Below are positions 28,671 to 38,644 of a stretch of DNA of 64,000 nucleotides, in pieces. The stretch comes from Pseudomonas gessardii. Its GTDB lineage: Bacteria > Pseudomonadota > Gammaproteobacteria > Pseudomonadales > Pseudomonadaceae. Location of the stretch: contig NZ_MNPU01000004.1 in assembly GCF_001983165.1 (NCBI RefSeq), positions 167,588-231,587 on the forward strand. The letters are read 5' to 3'. The notes beneath the pieces are model-generated. The model did no database searches and was not told the DNA's origin. It worked only from the letters and a program-made list of their open reading frames with translations. The translations under genes were made by a program, and so were the position numbers. How positions within the stretch are numbered: position 1 is the first letter of the stretch; every line of letters starts with the position of its first letter.

Positions 28671-30203
28671 GTGAACCGGCCCACGCCAGTAAAAACCGAT
28701 AACTTCTTCCTGCTGATCTTCCGGGCACTGCGCCATCGCCGTGTACCGATCGCATTACGCATTGCCAGCCATAACGTGATCCTGGTCGCCCTGGCCCTGG
28801 TGATCTACGCCTGCGTGATGGGTTTGCAGTTCAAACAGGCCATGCACGAGCAAGCCGACGCCCTGGGCGAGAGTTTGACGACCCAGACCGCCACCTCGGC
28901 GACCGAGCTGTTGGTGTCCAATGACATTCTCAGCCTCAACGTGCTGCTCAATAACCTGACCAAGAACCCGCTGGTGGCCCACGCCGCCATCTACAGCGTG
29001 GACAACCGGATCATGGCCGAAGCCGGGCAACGCCCGAAAAACGGCCTGCTGGGTGAGGCCGAAGGCCTGTACCAGAGCAATATCACGTTTCAGGATGTGA
29101 AGGCCGGCCAATTGCGCATCAGCCTGGACATGCAACAGTTCCAGCAGCCGATGACCATCAGCCTGCAAAGCATGGGCATCCTCAGCGCGATCCTGCTGGC
29201 CTTGGCCCTGGCCTTGAGCCTGCGCCTGGGCCGGCATATCTCCACGCCCCTGATGCAACTGCGTATCTGGCTGCGCGACATCGACGAACACACCCCGGCC
29301 ACCGACCGCCAGGATGAGATCGGCGACCTTGCCCGCCAGCTGCACACCAGCTTTGCCCCGGAGCCGGTCGTGCCCGAAGCCAAGCCTGAGCCGGAGTTCG
29401 ACGACACCGACTACGATGACGAACCCGAGTTCGAGGTGCGCAACCTGCGCGACCCGGGTTTCGACGAGCCGGCACCGGTGGCGGGCCTCAAGCCCGTAGC
29501 GCGCACAGCCATCAAGGCCGACGAAGACAGCCTGGACGATGACGACCCGTTTGCCGACCTGCGTGACGAGTCGGCGCCAAGCCCGGTGGTCGCGCCCAAG
29601 CCTGCCGCAGTCCACAACAGCCAGCCCCAGCACAGCGCGGTACTGGCCGTGCAACTGGGCGCCCAGGAGCAATTGCGCCGCCTGCCACGGGCCCGCCTGA
29701 CCGAGCTGCTGGAACGCTATCGCGACTGCCTCGACCAGGCAGCCTCGCTGTACCAGAGCGAGCTGCACACCCTCAACGATGGCAGCACGCTGATGCTGTT
29801 CCACAGCGAAGACAGCGGCGAAGACTACCTGACCAATGCCATTTGCTGCGGTGAGCTGCTGCGCGCCCTGGGCCATGCCTTGCAGATCGAAGTCGCCGAC
29901 AGCGGCATCACCCTGCAACTGCAACTGGGCCTGACCTTGGGCGACGATCTGTATGGCATGAGCCAGATCGACCTGCTGCTCACCGAAAACGCCCAGGACG
30001 CCCTGGCCTTGTCGCAACACAGCCGCAACCTGTTGCTGGTGGAGCGCAAGATCAGCGACGACGCCTTGATCCGCCAACGAGCACGCATCCGCCCGATTGC
30101 CAGCCCGGAAGGCGCGTGCTGTGTAGAGCGGTTGATGGAGCCTTACCCGTCGATGCTGGAGCGCCAGTTGGCGCGGATGCATGAGACCCGGAACAAGCCC
30201 TAA
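28671..30203 (+). CDS. HAMP-domain membrane protein with degenerate nucleotide-cyclase-like C-terminus
   Basis: This protein has about 510 residues. A basic N-terminus is followed by membrane segment 1 (HNVILVALALVIYACVMGL, about 29-47), a periplasmic domain of about 110 residues, membrane segment 2 (GILSAILLALALALSL) and a HAMP stretch. Next comes a long Asp/Glu/Pro-rich linker (about 225-325), then a C-terminal 170-residue domain. That domain has the order of class III cyclases (LNDGSTLMLFHSED for the usual GD..MAVF, LQLQLGLTLGDDL for LRIGIHTG, then NLLLVERKISDD). It lacks the metal-binding Asp pair, so it is probably catalytically dead. GTG start with GAGCGCAA upstream. The family is known next to serB in pseudomonads; function unknown. 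Confidence 0.7.
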   Translation: MNRPTPVKTDNFFLLIFRALRHRRVPIALRIASHNVILVALALVIYACVMGLQFKQAMHEQADALGESLTTQTATSATELLVSNDILSLNVLLNNLTKNPLVAHAAIYSVDNRIMAEAGQRPKNGLLGEAEGLYQSNITFQDVKAGQLRISLDMQQFQQPMTISLQSMGILSAILLALALALSLRLGRHISTPLMQLRIWLRDIDEHTPATDRQDEIGDLARQLHTSFAPEPVVPEAKPEPEFDDTDYDDEPEFEVRNLRDPGFDEPAPVAGLKPVARTAIKADEDSLDDDDPFADLRDESAPSPVVAPKPAAVHNSQPQHSAVLAVQLGAQEQLRRLPRARLTELLERYRDCLDQAASLYQSELHTLNDGSTLMLFHSEDSGEDYLTNAICCGELLRALGHALQIEVADSGITLQLQLGLTLGDDLYGMSQIDLLLTENAQDALALSQHSRNLLLVERKISDDALIRQRARIRPIASPEGACCVERLMEPYPSMLERQLARMHETRNKP

Positions 30204-30218
30204 ACAACACGGCGGGCT

Positions 30219-30327
30219 TGTGTGGGAGCGGGCTTGTCGGGTCGCCGCATCGCCGCGATGGCGGCGAATCAGTCAACCAAGATGTCGACTGACACACCCC
30301 TATCGCGGGCAAGCCCGCTCCCACATT
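30219..30327. repeat. REP pair with spacer dyad
   Basis: Inverted REPs lie at about 30219-30240 (altered right end, cttgtcgggtcgcc) and 30300-30327 (intact gcgggcaagcccgctcccaca). Between them is a small dyad cgccgcgatggcggcg. It fills the gap before a bidirectional terminator. Confidence 0.8.
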
Positions 30328-30342
30328 TGATCTGCGCCAAAC

Positions 30343-30374
30343 AAAAAGGCCCGCTTACTCAGCGGGCCTTTTAT
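30343..30374. terminator. Bidirectional terminator between convergent genes
   Basis: A perfect 12-bp stem aaaaggcccgct / agcgggcctttt with a 5-nt loop and A/T runs on both sides ends the HAMP gene (plus) and the PqiC-like gene (minus). Confidence 0.9.
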
Positions 30375-30390
30375 TTGGCTACGATCCAGG

Positions 30391-31098
30391 TCAGAACCTG
30401 AACACTTCCATGTCCGTGCGAATCGGCGAAGCCATCGGGATCTTCGGCTTTTCCGGGGCCGCCGGCTTGGCCGGCGCCGGGGCCTGCTTACGGGGGGCCT
30501 CGGCAATCGGTGGCTGGTTGGCCAACGGCTTGAGGGCTACCGACAACTGTTCTGCCAAACGCTGCAACAACACACCCTGGGCCTGGACCTGGGACGCAGT
30601 GCTGCCGGCATGTTGCTCCTGCAGATGCACGATGCGGTTGTCCCGCACCTGGCCGCGGCGGTCGATCAAGCGCCATTGCGCGTCCAGGATCGCCGGCTGC
30701 GAAGCCCCGGAATCCAGGCGCGTGATGGTCAGCAACACCTGCACATCGGGGGAGAAGCTGGTAGGCGCTGGCGACAGCACCACACGCTGGCTGTCCAGAT
30801 GGCCGGCCACCTGGCGCAGCATCAACTGGTTGATATCCGACGACAGGCTACCGGCCCAACGGCCGTCGATGGAGCCTTGCAGGCTGCCATCGTCCTGGCG
30901 TTGCAGCAGGGTTTCGCGTTGCAGGTAATCGGCAACCACGACTGGCCCGAGCAAGACGGCCATGCCAGCACTTTGCGCTGGCTGCGCCGGATTCCCGCTA
31001 TCTAGCTGGTACAGCGACACCGGTTGGTGCGTCGTGCAACCCGCCAACCCCAAAAGGCCAGCGAGCATCAGAAATAAAGGAAGGCGTGGAGCAGTCAT
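30391..31098 (-). CDS. PqiC-like (DUF330) outer-membrane lipoprotein
   Basis: This 235-residue lipoprotein has the lipobox LGLAGC near residue 20, so the mature Cys is lipidated. The body (VSLYQLDSG..., VVVADYLQRETLLQRQDDGSL, LDAQWRLIDRRGQ) matches auxiliary lipoproteins of MCE/PqiB-type lipid transporters. The C-terminus is Pro/Ala/Lys-rich. No pqiA or pqiB is adjacent, so its partner is elsewhere or it acts alone. Of two tandem ATGs I chose 31098, which is better spaced from GGATGGG. Confidence 0.75.
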   Translation of the reverse strand: MTAPRLPLFLMLAGLLGLAGCTTHQPVSLYQLDSGNPAQPAQSAGMAVLLGPVVVADYLQRETLLQRQDDGSLQGSIDGRWAGSLSSDINQLMLRQVAGHLDSQRVVLSPAPTSFSPDVQVLLTITRLDSGASQPAILDAQWRLIDRRGQVRDNRIVHLQEQHAGSTASQVQAQGVLLQRLAEQLSVALKPLANQPPIAEAPRKQAPAPAKPAAPEKPKIPMASPIRTDMEVFRF

Positions 31099-31229
31099 CA
31101 TCCCATCCAGGTGGCTGCCACAAGGCAAACCACAATGTAATACTAAAAATAACCTATACGCGCTCAGCCACGCCGGCGCTGGAAAGGCCATATCATCCGT
31201 GAATATGCGCCATGACTCCAGCGCGAAAG

Positions 31230-31263
31230 CGCCGATCTACACGTTAAATCGTAGATCGGGCGC
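31230..31263 (-). terminator. Hairpin after parC
   Basis: The stem gcgccgatctac / gtagatcgggcgc (one mismatch or bulge) with a 10-nt loop lies 11 bp past the parC stop. There is no strong T run, so it may stabilise the mRNA end rather than terminate by itself. Confidence 0.5.
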
Positions 31264-31274
31264 TCTATATCGCC

Positions 31275-33539
31275 TTAAGCGGGTGTCTCTACCAACAATG
31301 CATCCACCCGCTGGAAGCCACGGGGCAATTTGTTCCCGCGTCGTCCACGCTCGCCCTTGTAATGCTCAAGGTCGTCAGGACGCAGCGACAGCGTGCGTTT
31401 GCCGGCCTGCAGCACCAGGGTCGAGCCCTCCGGGATCACGGCGATGTCGGTCACATACTCTTCGCGACTGGCCACCCGTTCCCCGGGAATCCCAATGATC
31501 TTGTTGCCCTTGCCCTTGCCCAGTTGCGGCAGGTCGCTGATCTTGAACACCAGCAAGCGCCCTTCGGTGGTCACCGAGGCCAGCCAATTGCCCTCGCGGT
31601 CCTCGACCGGACGCGGCAGGATCACCTTGGCGTTGTTCGGCAGGCTCAGCAACGCCTTGCCCGCCTTGTTCTTGGCCTGCAAGTCCTCGCCCTTGACCAC
31701 AAACCCGTAGCCGGCGTCGGAGGCGATGACGTACAGCGAGTCATCATCGGGCAGCAAGACACATTCAAAACTCGCCCCTGGCGGCGGTGTCAGGCGGCCG
31801 GTCAGCGGTTCGCCCTGGCCCCGCGCAGACGGCAAGGTATGGGCCGGCACCGAATAACTACGCCCGGTGGAGTCGATAAACACCGCAAACTGGTTGGAAC
31901 GCCCGGCTGCGGCGGTCTTGAACCCATCGCCGGCTTTGTACGACAAGCCAGTGGCATCGATATCATGCCCCTTGGCGGAGCGAACCCAACCCTTTTCCGA
32001 CAGAACGACGGTAATTTTCTCGTTGGGCAACAGCTCGGTTTCTGTCAGGGCCTTGGCTTCCGCGCGCTCGACAATCGGCGAACGGCGGTCGTCGCCATAG
32101 GTCTCGGCATCTTTGATCAGTTCGCTGCGCACCAGCTTCTTGAGCTTGGCTTCGCTGCCCAGCAGGGCTTGCAGCTTGGCTTGCTCCTTGAGCAACGCGT
32201 CCTGTTCGTCGCGCAGCTTCATCTCTTCCAGGCGGGCCAACTGGCGCAGGCGGGTATCGAGGATGTAGTCGGCCTGGATCTCGCTCAGTTCGAAACGCGC
32301 GATCAACTCGGCTTTCGGGTGCTCGGCGGTACGGATGATGTGGATCACTTCATCCAGGTTGAGGTAGGCGATCAGCAAGCCGTCCAACAGGTGCAGGCGG
32401 CGCTCGACCTTGTCCAGGCGGAACTGCAGGCGGCGGCGCACGGTATTGACCCGGAACTCCAACCACTCCACCAGCAGGTTGCGCAGGTTTTTCAGCTGCG
32501 GCTTACCATCCAGGCCGATGATGTTGACGTTGACCCGGTAGCTGGACTCCAGCTCGGTGCTGGCAAACAGATGCTGCATCAGCACTTCGTGATCGACCCG
32601 GCTATTGGTCGGGATAATCACAATGCGGCAAGGGTTCTCATGGTCGGACTCATCACGCAGGTCCGCCACTTGCGGCAGCTTCGAGGGCTTGGCCTGCATC
32701 AGCGCGGCAATCTGTTCCAGCACCTTGGCGCCGGAGACCTGGTGCGGCAAGGCGGTGACGATGATGTCGCCATCTTCGATGTGGTACACCGCGCGCATGC
32801 GCACCGAGCCCTTGCCGGTCTCGTACATCTTCAGCAGGTCGGCACGCGGGGTGATGATTTCTGCTTCGGTCGGGTAGTCCGGGCCCTGGATATGCTCGCA
32901 CAGTTGCTCAACGGTGGCCTTGGGCTCATCGAGCAGGCGCACGCAGGCGGTGGCCACTTCACGCAGATTGTGCGGCGGCACGTCGGTGGCCATGCCCACG
33001 GCGATGCCGGTGGTGCCGTTGAGCAGGATATTGGGCAGGCGCGCCGGCAATACCAGTGGCTCGTCGAGGGTGCCGTCGAAGTTCGGGCCCCAGTCTGCCG
33101 TGCCCTGGCCCAGCTCGCTGAGCAGCACTTCGGAGTAGCGCGACAGCCGCGCCTCGGTGTAACGCATGGCGGCGAAGGACTTGGGATCATCCGGCGCACC
33201 CCAGTTGCCCTGGCCATCGACCAGGGTATAGCGGTAGCTGAACGGCTGGGCCATCAGCACCATGGCTTCGTAGCACGCCGAGTCGCCGTGGGGGTGGAAC
33301 TTGCCGAGCACGTCACCGACGGTACGCGCCGACTTCTTGTGCTTGGAGTCCGCGTCCAGGCCCAACTCACTCATGGCGTAGATAATGCGCCGCTGTACCG
33401 GTTTCAGGCCGTCGCCGATATGCGGCAAGGCACGGTCCATGATCACGTACATGGAGTAGTTGAGGTAGGCATTTTCGGTGAAGTCAGCCAGCGACCGGCG
33501 CTCTACGCCGTCTAAGCTGTCTGCAAGGATGTCACTCAT
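31275..33539 (-). CDS. parC: DNA topoisomerase IV subunit A
   Basis: This 754-residue subunit cuts and rejoins DNA to unlink replicated chromosomes. The catalytic Tyr lies in the [11 protein letters not shown] segment. The quinolone-resistance region [12 protein letters not shown] has the wild-type Ser and Glu, so no target resistance mutation is visible there. The C-terminal beta-pinwheel begins near residue 500. The ATG at 33539 follows GAGG; the long upstream extension is not family-like. It lies 10 bp downstream of the protease-like gene. Confidence 0.98.
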   Translation of the reverse strand: MSDILADSLDGVERRSLADFTENAYLNYSMYVIMDRALPHIGDGLKPVQRRIIYAMSELGLDADSKHKKSARTVGDVLGKFHPHGDSACYEAMVLMAQPFSYRYTLVDGQGNWGAPDDPKSFAAMRYTEARLSRYSEVLLSELGQGTADWGPNFDGTLDEPLVLPARLPNILLNGTTGIAVGMATDVPPHNLREVATACVRLLDEPKATVEQLCEHIQGPDYPTEAEIITPRADLLKMYETGKGSVRMRAVYHIEDGDIIVTALPHQVSGAKVLEQIAALMQAKPSKLPQVADLRDESDHENPCRIVIIPTNSRVDHEVLMQHLFASTELESSYRVNVNIIGLDGKPQLKNLRNLLVEWLEFRVNTVRRRLQFRLDKVERRLHLLDGLLIAYLNLDEVIHIIRTAEHPKAELIARFELSEIQADYILDTRLRQLARLEEMKLRDEQDALLKEQAKLQALLGSEAKLKKLVRSELIKDAETYGDDRRSPIVERAEAKALTETELLPNEKITVVLSEKGWVRSAKGHDIDATGLSYKAGDGFKTAAAGRSNQFAVFIDSTGRSYSVPAHTLPSARGQGEPLTGRLTPPPGASFECVLLPDDDSLYVIASDAGYGFVVKGEDLQAKNKAGKALLSLPNNAKVILPRPVEDREGNWLASVTTEGRLLVFKISDLPQLGKGKGNKIIGIPGERVASREEYVTDIAVIPEGSTLVLQAGKRTLSLRPDDLEHYKGERGRRGNKLPRGFQRVDALLVETPA

Positions 33540-33549
33540 GCGGGCCTCA

Positions 33550-34071
33550 TCATTGTCTGGTCTGGCGCAGCAGCAAGGTGCCGCCACGCTGGGTAAATTC
33601 AAGTTGTTTCAATGCACTCATGCCCAACAGCACTTGCTCGCCACCCAGGCCCGGCGCCACCAGGGCGCGCACATCCTGCAGGACGATATCCCCCAACTGC
33701 AGGCGGTCGAGGTGGGTGCGGTAGCCCTGGCTACGGCCGTTGGCGGTGCTCAAGGTCACCGGCAAACCGCGCTTGAGCCCCAGGCGTTCGGCCAACTCGG
33801 CCGGCACCGCCACGTCGGTGGCGCCGGTGTCGAGCATGAACTCCACCGGTTGGCCGTTGATCTGGCCAGTGGCGACAAAATGCCCCTGGCCGTTGCCGAC
33901 CAGTTTCACTTCGATATAACCCTCGTGTTGCTGTGAGACGACCACGGCATTGGGGTTTTCCTGCCGCGCCTCCCATTGCCCGAAAAACCGCGTGGCCAGA
34001 AACAGCCCCGCGCCCCAGGCCACGAACATCAACACCCGCCCGGCACGCTTGCCCGGTGGTTGTGCACTCAT
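33550..34071 (-). CDS. Membrane-anchored retropepsin-like aspartic protease
   Basis: This 173-residue protein has one N-terminal membrane helix (about residues 13-30) and a periplasmic retropepsin-type domain with the active-site triad in [13 protein letters not shown] and a second conserved stretch [10 protein letters not shown]. The TIGR02281-type family is widespread in proteobacteria; substrates are unknown. It overlaps the upstream esterase-like gene by 4 bp and lies between parE and parC. Confidence 0.85.
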   Translation of the reverse strand: MSAQPPGKRAGRVLMFVAWGAGLFLATRFFGQWEARQENPNAVVVSQQHEGYIEVKLVGNGQGHFVATGQINGQPVEFMLDTGATDVAVPAELAERLGLKRGLPVTLSTANGRSQGYRTHLDRLQLGDIVLQDVRALVAPGLGGEQVLLGMSALKQLEFTQRGGTLLLRQTRQ

Positions 34072-35063
34072 GGCTGGGCACCCCAGCCACCGGCCGGGGC
34101 GGCGAAACGATAGACCATCGGGCGTTTTTCACCATCGGCCCGGGCGCCGAAATTATTGTCGATGCCAATCCAGGCCCCCTCGGCGTCAATCAGCAAAGCT
34201 TCCGCCAGGCCGTAGCTCTGGGGGTAACGTCGATGCGGCACCAGGGCGTCATCGGCGTAGGACCAGCACTGCTCGATCTTGGCCGTCACGCTGTCGCGCC
34301 GGCAAATCTGGAACACGTTGCGCTCCAGGGTAAACAGCTTGCCATTGAACAACGCCAGGTCGGAAAAGTCCTTGGACACCGCCTTGGCCCCCGGAAACTG
34401 CGCCGGCTGCATTTCCTGGCCGGCCTCGCTCAGCAGCACGCACGGGCCATCACAGTCCCACACGCTTTGCCCGCGCTTGATCGAGATCAGCCCACGCCGC
34501 TCACGCTCGGCCGCCAGCCAGATCTGATTGCCCTCGGGGTTGATCGCCAAGCCCTCAAATAACGCATTGAAGTGCAGCAACAGGCCACTGGCCCGGGCCT
34601 CGCGGACCATGCCGGGGGCGATCTTCAACCACTGCGGTGCACCCGTGGCCGGCACTTGCAGCACCGCCGCATGGGCTTCGCTGACGATATAGCGATTACC
34701 CGCAGCGTCACAGCTGATGCCTTCAAAGTCCAGGTCGCCGCCACGAATCACCGACGCCGCCGTGGTGCGCGCACGCAAGCCCCAGGGCAGGCCCGATTCG
34801 GGCACCGGCGGCACGTCGAGCTTTACCGCCTCGGCCTGCCAGGTATCGGCGCGGGTATCGAGGCGGTAGATCTGGTCGTCGTCGCGGTCAGAGACCGTCC
34901 ACAACTCTTTGCCGCACAAGGCCAGGCCCGACAGATTGCCGCCGCGCATGCCGTCTACCGGATGTTCGGACAGCAATTTGAGCTCGACCGCGGGCTGGGC
35001 AACCACCGGGGTCGCTGCCAACCCGCTCAACAACAGAATCGCCAGGGCGAAACCGCTGCGCAT
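34068..35063 (-). CDS. Secreted esterase-like/phytase-like domain protein
   Basis: This 331-residue protein has a signal peptide (cleaved near PVVAQ, residue 22) and a beta-propeller-type domain of the esterase-like family (PF13449): GGNLSGLALCGKELWTVSDRDD, DLDFEGISCD, FEGLAINPEG, DFSDLALFNGKL. Periplasmic location is inferred; activity is not established. Its ATG overlaps the parE stop (TGATG) and its stop overlaps the protease gene, so it is part of the par transcript. Confidence 0.8.
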   Translation of the reverse strand: MRSGFALAILLLSGLAATPVVAQPAVELKLLSEHPVDGMRGGNLSGLALCGKELWTVSDRDDDQIYRLDTRADTWQAEAVKLDVPPVPESGLPWGLRARTTAASVIRGGDLDFEGISCDAAGNRYIVSEAHAAVLQVPATGAPQWLKIAPGMVREARASGLLLHFNALFEGLAINPEGNQIWLAAERERRGLISIKRGQSVWDCDGPCVLLSEAGQEMQPAQFPGAKAVSKDFSDLALFNGKLFTLERNVFQICRRDSVTAKIEQCWSYADDALVPHRRYPQSYGLAEALLIDAEGAWIGIDNNFGARADGEKRPMVYRFAAPAGGWGAQP

Positions 35064-36967
35064 CAGCCCAAGACCTCGGCCAGGTTGCCTTTGGATTCCA
35101 GCCAGGCCTTGCGGTCGCCGGCGCGCTTCTTGGCCAGCAACATGTCCATCATTTCCGAGGTGGCGGCGTAGTCTTCCAGGGTCAACTGCACCAGGCGCCG
35201 GGTGTTCGGGTCCATGGTGGTTTCGCGCAGTTGCGGCGGGTTCATTTCACCCAGGCCCTTGAATCGGGTGACTTGTGGTTTGCCGCGCTTTTTCTCGGCC
35301 ACCAGGCGGTCGAGGATGCCGTCGCGCTCGGCTTCGTCCAGGGCGTAGTAGATTTCTTTGCCCAGGTCGATACGGTACAGCGGCGGCATGGCCACGTAGA
35401 CGTGACCGGCATCCACCAGCGGGCGGAAATGCTGGACGAACAGGGCGCAAAGCAACGTGGCGATGTGCAGGCCGTCGGAGTCGGCGTCGGCGAGGATGCA
35501 GATCTTGCCGTAGCGCAACTGGCTCATGTCCTCGGCGCCCGGATCGACGCCAATGGCCACGGCGATGTTGTGCACTTCCTGGCTGGCCAGCACTTCGCTG
35601 CCATCGACTTCCCAGGTATTGAGGATCTTGCCGCGCAGCGGCAGGATCGCCTGGAATTCCTTGTCCCGCGCCTGCTTGGCCGAACCGCCGGCGGAATCAC
35701 CTTCGACCAGGAACAGTTCGGAGCGCATCGGGTCCTGGCCGGCGCAGTCCGCCAGCTTGCCCGGCAGTGCCGGGCCCTGAGTGATGCGCTTGCGCTCGAC
35801 CTTTTTACTGGCCTTGAGGCGCCGCCCGGCGTTGTTGATCGCCAGTTCCGCCAGGGCCAGGCCCAGTTCCGGGTGCTCGTTGAGCCACAGGCTGAACGCG
35901 TCCTTGACCACGCCCGAGACAAACGCCGCCGCCTCGCGGGACGACAGGCGCTCCTTGGTCTGGCCGGAGAATTGCGGCTCCTGCATCTTCATCGACAGCA
36001 CAAAGGCGATGCGTTCCCAGACGTCTTCCGGCGCCAGCTTCACCCCACGCGGCAACAGGCTGCGGTATTCGCAGAATTCGCGCATGGCATCCAGCAAGCC
36101 CTGGCGCAGACCATTGACGTGGGTCCCGCCCTGGGCGGTGGGGATCAGGTTGACGTAGCTTTCCTGCACACTGTCGCCGCCCTCGGGCAACCACAGCAAG
36201 GCCCAGTCCACGGCCTCCTTGTTACCGGCCAGGCTGCCGCAGAACGGCTCGTTGGGCAGGCGCTCGAACTCGCTGACCGAGTCTTCGAGGTAGGAGCGCA
36301 GGCCGTCTTCGTAGTGCCACTCGACCTTTTCGCCGGTGCCTTTGTCTTCAAAGCTGACCAGCAAACCCGGGCACAACACGGCCTTGGCCTTGAGTACGTG
36401 CTTGAGGCGGCTGATGGAGAACTTGGGGGAGTCGAAATATTTCGGGTCCGGCGCAAAGTACACACTGGTGCCGGTGTTGCGCTTGCCGACCGTGCCGACC
36501 ACTTCCAGCTCGGTGGCCTTGTAGCCATCGGCGAAGGTCATCTGGTATTCGTTGCCGTCGCGCTTGACCTTGACCCGCACCTGCGTGGACAGGGCGTTGA
36601 CCACGGAAATACCCACACCGTGCAAGCCGCCGGAAAACTGGTAGTTCTTGTTGGAGAACTTGCCGCCGGCGTGGAGCTTGGTGAGGATCAGCTCGACACC
36701 CGACACGCCCTCTTCGGGGTGGATGTCCACCGGCATGCCGCGCCCGTCGTCGGACACTTCCAGGGAGTGGTCGGCATGCAGGATGACCTGGACCGACTTG
36801 GCGTGCCCGGCCAAGGCTTCGTCGACGCTGTTGTCGATGACTTCCTGGGCAAGGTGATTCGGCCGACTGGTGTCGGTGTACATGCCGGGGCGTTTGCGCA
36901 CCGGGTCGAGGCCCGAGAGGACTTCGATGGCGTCGGCGTTATAAGAGCTAGCGCTGGGAGTGGCCAT
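35063..36967 (-). CDS. parE: DNA topoisomerase IV subunit B
   Basis: This 634-residue ATPase subunit partners ParC. GHKL ATP-binding motifs are VIDNSVDEALAG, DDGRGMPVD and GGLHGVGISVVNAL. The TOPRIM domain has ELFLVEGDSAGGSAKQ and ILADADSDG. Together with parC and two intervening genes it forms a four-gene minus-strand run with overlaps or very short gaps. Confidence 0.98.
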   Translation of the reverse strand: MATPSASSYNADAIEVLSGLDPVRKRPGMYTDTSRPNHLAQEVIDNSVDEALAGHAKSVQVILHADHSLEVSDDGRGMPVDIHPEEGVSGVELILTKLHAGGKFSNKNYQFSGGLHGVGISVVNALSTQVRVKVKRDGNEYQMTFADGYKATELEVVGTVGKRNTGTSVYFAPDPKYFDSPKFSISRLKHVLKAKAVLCPGLLVSFEDKGTGEKVEWHYEDGLRSYLEDSVSEFERLPNEPFCGSLAGNKEAVDWALLWLPEGGDSVQESYVNLIPTAQGGTHVNGLRQGLLDAMREFCEYRSLLPRGVKLAPEDVWERIAFVLSMKMQEPQFSGQTKERLSSREAAAFVSGVVKDAFSLWLNEHPELGLALAELAINNAGRRLKASKKVERKRITQGPALPGKLADCAGQDPMRSELFLVEGDSAGGSAKQARDKEFQAILPLRGKILNTWEVDGSEVLASQEVHNIAVAIGVDPGAEDMSQLRYGKICILADADSDGLHIATLLCALFVQHFRPLVDAGHVYVAMPPLYRIDLGKEIYYALDEAERDGILDRLVAEKKRGKPQVTRFKGLGEMNPPQLRETTMDPNTRRLVQLTLEDYAATSEMMDMLLAKKRAGDRKAWLESKGNLAEVLG

Positions 36968-37011
36968 GGGGTCTCGTCGTGAGTCGTTCGATTAAAAAGT
37001 AACCTGCGGTT

Positions 37012-37620
37012 TCACAATGCGGTGAAATCGAAGGATTGGTACTGATCTGCGCCAATGCCGGCAAAACTCAACAGCGCCGGCAACTGTCGGCCAAAGCCCT
37101 GGTAACTGTGGTCGCCGCCGGCCTGGATACGCAAGGCGCAGGCCCGGTAATACTGCTCGGCGAGGCGATAATCCAGTGTTTCGTCCCCGGTCTGCAACCA
37201 CACCTGATAACGCTGGGCATCCTGGGGCGCTGCAACCTCAAGCGCAGCCAGGGCCGCGACGTGATCGAGGGTCAGTTCCCAGGTTTCACCGGTGTAGAGG
37301 TTCTGCTGGGGGCCCAGGTAACCGTCGAACATGCGATGGGGGCTGACCGCCGGGTTGACCAGCAGGGCCTTGAGGCCATGGCGTTCGGCAAGATGGGTTG
37401 CATAGTAGCCGCCGAGTGAGCTGCCGACCAGCAGCGGCCGCCCCAGCTCGCTGATCGCCTGCTCCAGCTGGGCAATCGCCTGGCGTGGGTGGTGATGCAA
37501 GGCCGGCACCCGCAGTTGGCCAGCCAGACCGAGGCTGTCCATCACGCCCATCAGTTGGCTGGCCTTGGTCGAGGCCGGCGCACTGTTGAAACCGTGGATA
37601 TACAAGATCGAAGCGGACAT
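37012..37620 (-). CDS. yqiA: YqiA-family alpha/beta-hydrolase (esterase)
   Basis: This 202-residue cytosolic hydrolase has the start ILYIHGFNSAPAS, nucleophile elbow GSSLGGYYA (Ser), and a C-terminal GGDHSYQGF with the catalytic His. E. coli YqiA is an esterase encoded in the same neighbourhood, upstream of parE and beside cpdA. Here cpdA is separated from it by the cassette at 37754-41239. Confidence 0.9.
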   Translation of the reverse strand: MSASILYIHGFNSAPASTKASQLMGVMDSLGLAGQLRVPALHHHPRQAIAQLEQAISELGRPLLVGSSLGGYYATHLAERHGLKALLVNPAVSPHRMFDGYLGPQQNLYTGETWELTLDHVAALAALEVAAPQDAQRYQVWLQTGDETLDYRLAEQYYRACALRIQAGGDHSYQGFGRQLPALLSFAGIGADQYQSFDFTAL

Positions 37621-37753
37621 GCCGGGCTCTCCGTGCGTTATCAGCCAAAGGGGCGCAGTTTACAGGGAACGGGGGGGTTGTGGGTGCAGCCCATCGCCGC
37701 TGGCGGTACTATCGGTTGCGCCGCGTTGATGAGCCGCCAGGCAGGAAAACCGC

Positions 37754-38644
37754 ATGCAACTTGAATGGCTTGAGGATTTTATCGAACTGGCCCGCACCCG
37801 CAGCCTGTCGCGGGCCGCCGAAAATCGCTGTGTCACGCACCCGGCGTTCGGCCGACGGATCCGGGCGCTGGAGGAATGGGTCGGCACGCCATTGATCGAG
37901 CGCAAACAGCCCCTGTCACTGACGCCTTGCGGCGTGCTGTTCCTGGATGCCGCCACGCAATCCCTGCAATTGCTGAACACCGTCAGGGCGCAATTCAAAG
38001 GCAGCCCCCTGAGCCGCGACGAGCCTGTACGGATCGCCACCGGCCGGACCCTGGCCAGTGATTTTTTCCCGGACTGGTACGAGTCACTGCACCAGCGCCT
38101 GGGCAACTTTGCGGTGTCATTGGTCACCAGCGGGGCGCAAGAAGCGATCAGCAAGTTGGCCGCCGGCGACGTCGACCTGCTGTTGAGCTTTTCCAGCCCA
38201 TTGACCCAGACGCTGTTGGACCCGGAGCGTTTCGACTCCCGGGTACTGGCCCGTGAGGAACTGCTGCCGGTCAGCGCGCCGGACGCCAAAGGTCAAGCGC
38301 GGCAGCACATATCCGCCAGCCACAGCGCCCTGAGCATCCCCTGGCTGGCCTTCTCGCCCTCCCTGGCCCTGCGCGGCGTGCTGGCCCAACACCTTGAGCG
38401 GCTGCCCCAGCACCTGGCATTGCGCATGGTCTACCAGGCTGATTCCTATGACGCCATTCTGGAAATGGCCAAGCGCGGCAGAGGCCTGGCGTGGCTGCCG
38501 CGCATGGTGGTCAAGGCTGCGCTGGCCTGCGGCGAGCTGGTGATTGCAGGCGGCCCCGAGTTTCACGTCGGCTTCGACGTCTCGCTGCATCGCCTGCGCA
38601 CCAACCAGAGCGAAATGGTCATGAGGATCTGGGAAGGCCTGTGA
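37754..38644 (+). CDS. LysR-family transcriptional regulator
   Basis: This 296-residue regulator has an N-terminal winged helix (LEWLEDFIELARTRSLSRAA, FGRRIRALEEWVG) and a co-inducer-binding domain from about residue 90. GGAAA precedes the ATG. It lies upstream of, and in the same orientation as, the transporter gene at 38868 and the acylase gene at 40256, and is the obvious candidate to control them. The inducer is unknown. Confidence 0.9.
   Translation: MQLEWLEDFIELARTRSLSRAAENRCVTHPAFGRRIRALEEWVGTPLIERKQPLSLTPCGVLFLDAATQSLQLLNTVRAQFKGSPLSRDEPVRIATGRTLASDFFPDWYESLHQRLGNFAVSLVTSGAQEAISKLAAGDVDLLLSFSSPLTQTLLDPERFDSRVLAREELLPVSAPDAKGQARQHISASHSALSIPWLAFSPSLALRGVLAQHLERLPQHLALRMVYQADSYDAILEMAKRGRGLAWLPRMVVKAALACGELVIAGGPEFHVGFDVSLHRLRTNQSEMVMRIWEGL

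Noticed and set aside
31362..33515. 717-codon plus-strand open frame opposite parC
   Set aside because: Antisense to a complete parC; composition is that of a mirror frame, with no recognisable domain.
33380..33560. Quinolone-resistance change in parC
   Set aside because: The determining segment reads [10 protein letters not shown], the sensitive form at the usual positions.
35231..36982. 583-codon plus-strand open frame opposite parE
   Set aside because: Shadow of parE with no domain signature.
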